Below are positions 5,150-7,031 of a stretch of 7,031 bases of DNA, piece after piece (the first letter of the stretch is position 1; the number at the start of each line of letters is the position of its first letter). The DNA is taken from the NCBI GenBank assembly GCA_022791355.1, contig JAAVYX010000188.1, forward strand, positions 1 to 7,031, in the 5' to 3' direction. The translations under genes were made by a program, and so were the position numbers. The notes below the pieces were generated by a model. The model was given only the letters and a program-made list of their open reading frames with translations. It was not told where the DNA came from and made no database searches. Source of the stretch: Clostridiales bacterium. GTDB taxonomy: Bacteria; Bacillota; Clostridia; Oscillospirales; Acutalibacteraceae.

Positions 5150-5526
5150 GGCGGATGACCACGGCCTTGGTTCTCGTCCTGCTGCTGAGCGGCATATGCG
5201 TTACCGGCATTTGTACGGTGAACCATCACTATAAGAAAATCGACCGTCTGCTGGACGGGGCGATAGACTGTTACGAGCAGGGGGACTTGGAACGGGCTGC
5301 TGCCCTGGCGGTGGACATCGAAAACCAGTGGGTGCAATCCGAACGGTATCTTTCCCTCTTCGTCAATCACGACACGGTGGACGAGGTAGGGGTCTCCATC
5401 TCCAAGCTGGAGCCCCTGGCCCTCTCGGGCGACTGGGCCGACTACCTGGCCGCCTGCAAAAACGCCCACCTCCAGATTCTGCATATCCGGGAAAATGAAA
5501 AGGTGAACTTTTTAAACCTGCTGTAA
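5146..5526 (+). CDS. DUF4363-family membrane-anchored protein
   Basis: The protein has 126 residues. After a short Arg-rich start it has one hydrophobic segment (about 6-25), an uncleaved anchor or signal peptide. A mostly helical extracytoplasmic domain follows, rich in amphipathic helices (YKKIDRLLDGAIDCYEQGDLERAAALAVDIENQW, 29-62, given here only as its span's ends: YKKIDRLL … DIENQW). The pattern of a helix pair, an aromatic W…RY…F, then HDTVDEV and a final helix ending HLQILHIRENEKVNFLNLL is that of DUF4363, a family often encoded next to DUF421 proteins in Clostridia. That pairing and the ATGA overlap suggest the two proteins act together at the membrane; this is inference. The start is supported by a GGGGATGG site just upstream. 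Function is unknown. Confidence 0.8.
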   Translation: MRRMTTALVLVLLLSGICVTGICTVNHHYKKIDRLLDGAIDCYEQGDLERAAALAVDIENQWVQSERYLSLFVNHDTVDEVGVSISKLEPLALSGDWADYLAACKNAHLQILHIRENEKVNFLNLL

Positions 5527-5551
5527 ATCCGGTTCCGGGTTTTCAGCGCAA

Positions 5552-5604
5552 AACGCCCCTTCCGGCCAACCGTAAACGGCGGCGGAAGGGGCGTTGCTTT
5601 GATT
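5552..5604. terminator. bidirectional terminator between convergent operons
   Basis: AACGCCCCTTCCG (5552-5564) pairs perfectly with CGGAAGGGGCGTT (5583-5595). A nested CCG/CGG stem lies in the 18-base loop. On the + strand GCTTTGATTT follows; on the - strand the stem is followed by GTTTT. It therefore can end both the DUF421-DUF4363 transcript and the araC-family transcript, whose stop codon is at 5605-5607. Confidence 0.8.
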
Positions 5605-6819
5605 TCATCCGTCCGTATTTATTGCGCTCTCAGCCTGTTTTTCTCGATAGGCCGATGGGGGGCAGCCGTAATGCTTTTTGAAGGCCCGCAGAAAGGTCTC
5701 GTTGGACTGAAAGCCGGATTCGTAGCCGATTTGCGCCACCGACGCTTCGCTGGTAAGCAGCCGGGCGGCGGCGTGAAAGACCCGGATTTCGCCCAGCAGC
5801 TCGGTGAAGCTCTGGCCGGTCTGTCCCTTGATGATCTGGCTTAGATAGCTCTCATTGTAATGAAATCGGCGGGCTAAGTCCTTTAGTGTGATATCCTCCC
5901 CGTAATGTCCATGCAGGTAGTATACGACCCGCGCGTCCATATCCTCGGGAGAAAACAGGTTGTGCTCCAGCTGCTTATATTTCTTGCGGTAATTGGCCGG
6001 GGACATGCCCTTGATGCGCTTAAAGGTTTTGAAAAAAACGTCTTCTGTTGCAAAGCCGGTTTCCTTACCGATCTGGGTCACCGGCACGGTATGATAGATC
6101 AGCCGGGCGCAGGCGTTGCGGACCCTGGCGTCGGCCAGCAGCTCGTCGAAGGTCAGGCCCGTATGTCCTTTGAGCCGCCGGTTCATCTCCTCCTCGCCCA
6201 GCCGGAAGCGGCGGGCGGTCTCCTCCCCCGTCAGGGGTTTGCTGTAATTTTGATGAACGTATTCCGCCACACGGCCTATATCCTCCTGCCCCGCCGGTTC
6301 CACATAGCCGGTCCCGGCCCGCAGCCGGTCGTAAAGCAGGAGGATTTCGGCCGTCTTGATATAAAAAAGGGTCTCCTTGTGGGGCAGGGCCTCTCCAAAC
6401 TCGGTCTCCAGGCTCTCGAACAGGGCCAACAGCTCCCCTCTCCCGTCCGGCTCCGCCTGTACGTAGGGACGGCGGCCCAAGCCGCCGAAGGGGATGCTCC
6501 GCAGCCGGTAGAGGGGACTGGTGTTGACCATGAACAGCTCCATATCCAGATTGATTTTCAAAAAGCAGAGGGGCGCGTCCGGCCGGGCCCGTAGGTCGTG
6601 ACAGTCCCAAGGGAAAAGAACAGTCAGGTTCCCGGGCTCCAGGGGGTGGGACAGGCCGTTGACCCGTTCGCTGCCCCGGCCGGACACGGTGTATTCCAGC
6701 TCTACAAAATCATGCTGGTGCATGGAGACGTAGCCGTCGATATAATCCCGGCTTACAAAAAAGGGGAACCCTTTTTCAAAACAGCCGGTAGATTTGATGA
6801 GGGCGGGTTGTTCATACAT
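5605..6819 (-). CDS. AraC-family transcriptional regulator with two AraC-type DNA-binding domains
   Basis: The protein has 404 residues, about 110 more than a standard AraC/XylS regulator. The N-terminal sensor is a cupin-like domain (about 15-95): MHQHDFVELEYTVSGRGSE (33-51) with H34 and H36, and LEPGNLTVLFPWDCHDL (60-76). A helical linker follows (about 125-175). The first AraC DNA-binding domain is at about 180-283, ending GFATEDVFFKTFKRIKGMSP then ANYRKKY. The second is at about 294-396, with ITLKDLARRFHYNESYLSQI (310-329) and a canonical IGYESGFQSNETFLRAFKKH (364-383) followed by GCPPSAYREK. The first domain is less canonical in its recognition region (EEEMNRRLKGHTG). Such cupin-AraC proteins usually sense a small ligand such as a sugar; the ligand here is unknown. 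The ATG at 6819 follows GGAAAGGG at good spacing. No target gene is adjacent in the window. Confidence 0.92.
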   Translation of the reverse strand: MYEQPALIKSTGCFEKGFPFFVSRDYIDGYVSMHQHDFVELEYTVSGRGSERVNGLSHPLEPGNLTVLFPWDCHDLRARPDAPLCFLKINLDMELFMVNTSPLYRLRSIPFGGLGRRPYVQAEPDGRGELLALFESLETEFGEALPHKETLFYIKTAEILLLYDRLRAGTGYVEPAGQEDIGRVAEYVHQNYSKPLTGEETARRFRLGEEEMNRRLKGHTGLTFDELLADARVRNACARLIYHTVPVTQIGKETGFATEDVFFKTFKRIKGMSPANYRKKYKQLEHNLFSPEDMDARVVYYLHGHYGEDITLKDLARRFHYNESYLSQIIKGQTGQSFTELLGEIRVFHAAARLLTSEASVAQIGYESGFQSNETFLRAFKKHYGCPPSAYREKQAESAINTDG

Positions 6820-6877
6820 AAAAACGACCCTTTCCGATTGAAATCGTGTGTTTTGGTTTTTTATAGGTAGAAAGCTT

Positions 6878-7031
6878 TATACTTATTCTTTTTTTGACTG
6901 GGTGCGAGGTTTCGCGCCAGGTTTGCTTTTCTTATTCCTCCAAAACCTGCTCTAATAGCGCGACATACTTTTCTTTATGTGAAGAAAAGTATAGATTTTC
7001 GTTCGGCCCATCTAAGCGAACAGCCAAAGGC
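6878..7031 (-). mobile_element. repeat unit 3, left end only (copy D), cut by window edge
   Basis: The outer end starts TATACTTATTCTTTTTTTGA (6878-6897), closely matching the left outer end of unit 1 (2005 onward). Here it joins directly to the core GAGGTTTCGCGCCAGG (6906-6921). Read on the - strand, the core CTGGCGCGAAA is identical to that in copies A and B. A perfect 7-bp stem, CAGGTTT (6918-6924) with AAACCTG (6943-6949), encloses the GGAGGAATAAGAAAAG loop. Next comes an 11-bp hairpin (6965-6975 with 6982-6992), then GTTCG/CGAAC (7001-7005 and 7017-7021) and GCC-AAA-GGC at the window end. The rest lies outside the window. The 58 bases between this end and the araC-family start hold its leader and probably its promoter. 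Confidence 0.55.

Noticed and set aside
5905..6594. A 229-codon open frame on the + strand
   Set aside because: It is antisense to the araC-family gene, whose domains are clear; it has no motif of its own.

Overview
The window looks like a stretch of chromosome from a GC-rich member of the Clostridia, perhaps Oscillospiraceae-like. This is inferred from gene content (a Rex repressor, a DUF421-DUF4363 pair, an Aquifex-type aconitase next to an isocitrate dehydrogenase), Firmicutes-style AGGAGG/GGTGAT ribosome binding sites and GC-rich codons. No rRNA or other taxonomic marker is present, so the assignment is tentative.

Layout, left to right. (1) The 3' end of an aconitase gene (2-511, +), a 288-base gap holding a long hairpin, then a complete isocitrate dehydrogenase gene (800-1969, +). 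Together they form the citrate-to-2-oxoglutarate arm of the TCA cycle, which in anaerobes mainly feeds glutamate synthesis. (2) An 895-base gap, most of it filled by a repeat unit (about 2003-2746). (3) A redox-sensing repressor gene, rex (2865-3536, +), closed by a very strong intrinsic terminator (3547-3596). (4) A gene-poor stretch with a possible decayed secreted-protein gene (3600-3837, -) and a second repeat unit (about 3960-4406). (5) A two-gene operon (4472-5526, +): a DUF421/YetF-family membrane protein overlapping by four bases a small DUF4363 membrane-anchored protein. (6) A shared bidirectional terminator (5552-5604) and, convergent, an AraC-family regulator with two AraC-type DNA-binding domains (5605-6819, -). 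(7) The start of a third repeat unit (about 6878 to the window end).

The most interesting material is non-coding. All three longest intergenic regions contain members of one diverged repeat family. Each unit begins and ends with inverted copies of an AT-rich end motif followed by a core that reads CTGGCGCGAAA on its outward-facing strand. The two complete units are arranged as head-to-head halves. Three copies of the half-element conserve a stem whose bases differ but still pair. A second hairpin in a fixed position is kept in five copies with unrelated sequences, one of them a perfect 32-base palindrome. Two copies share a further conserved loop. This pattern suggests a mobile, structured-RNA-like element with no protein of its own in the window. 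I cannot name it from the sequence alone.
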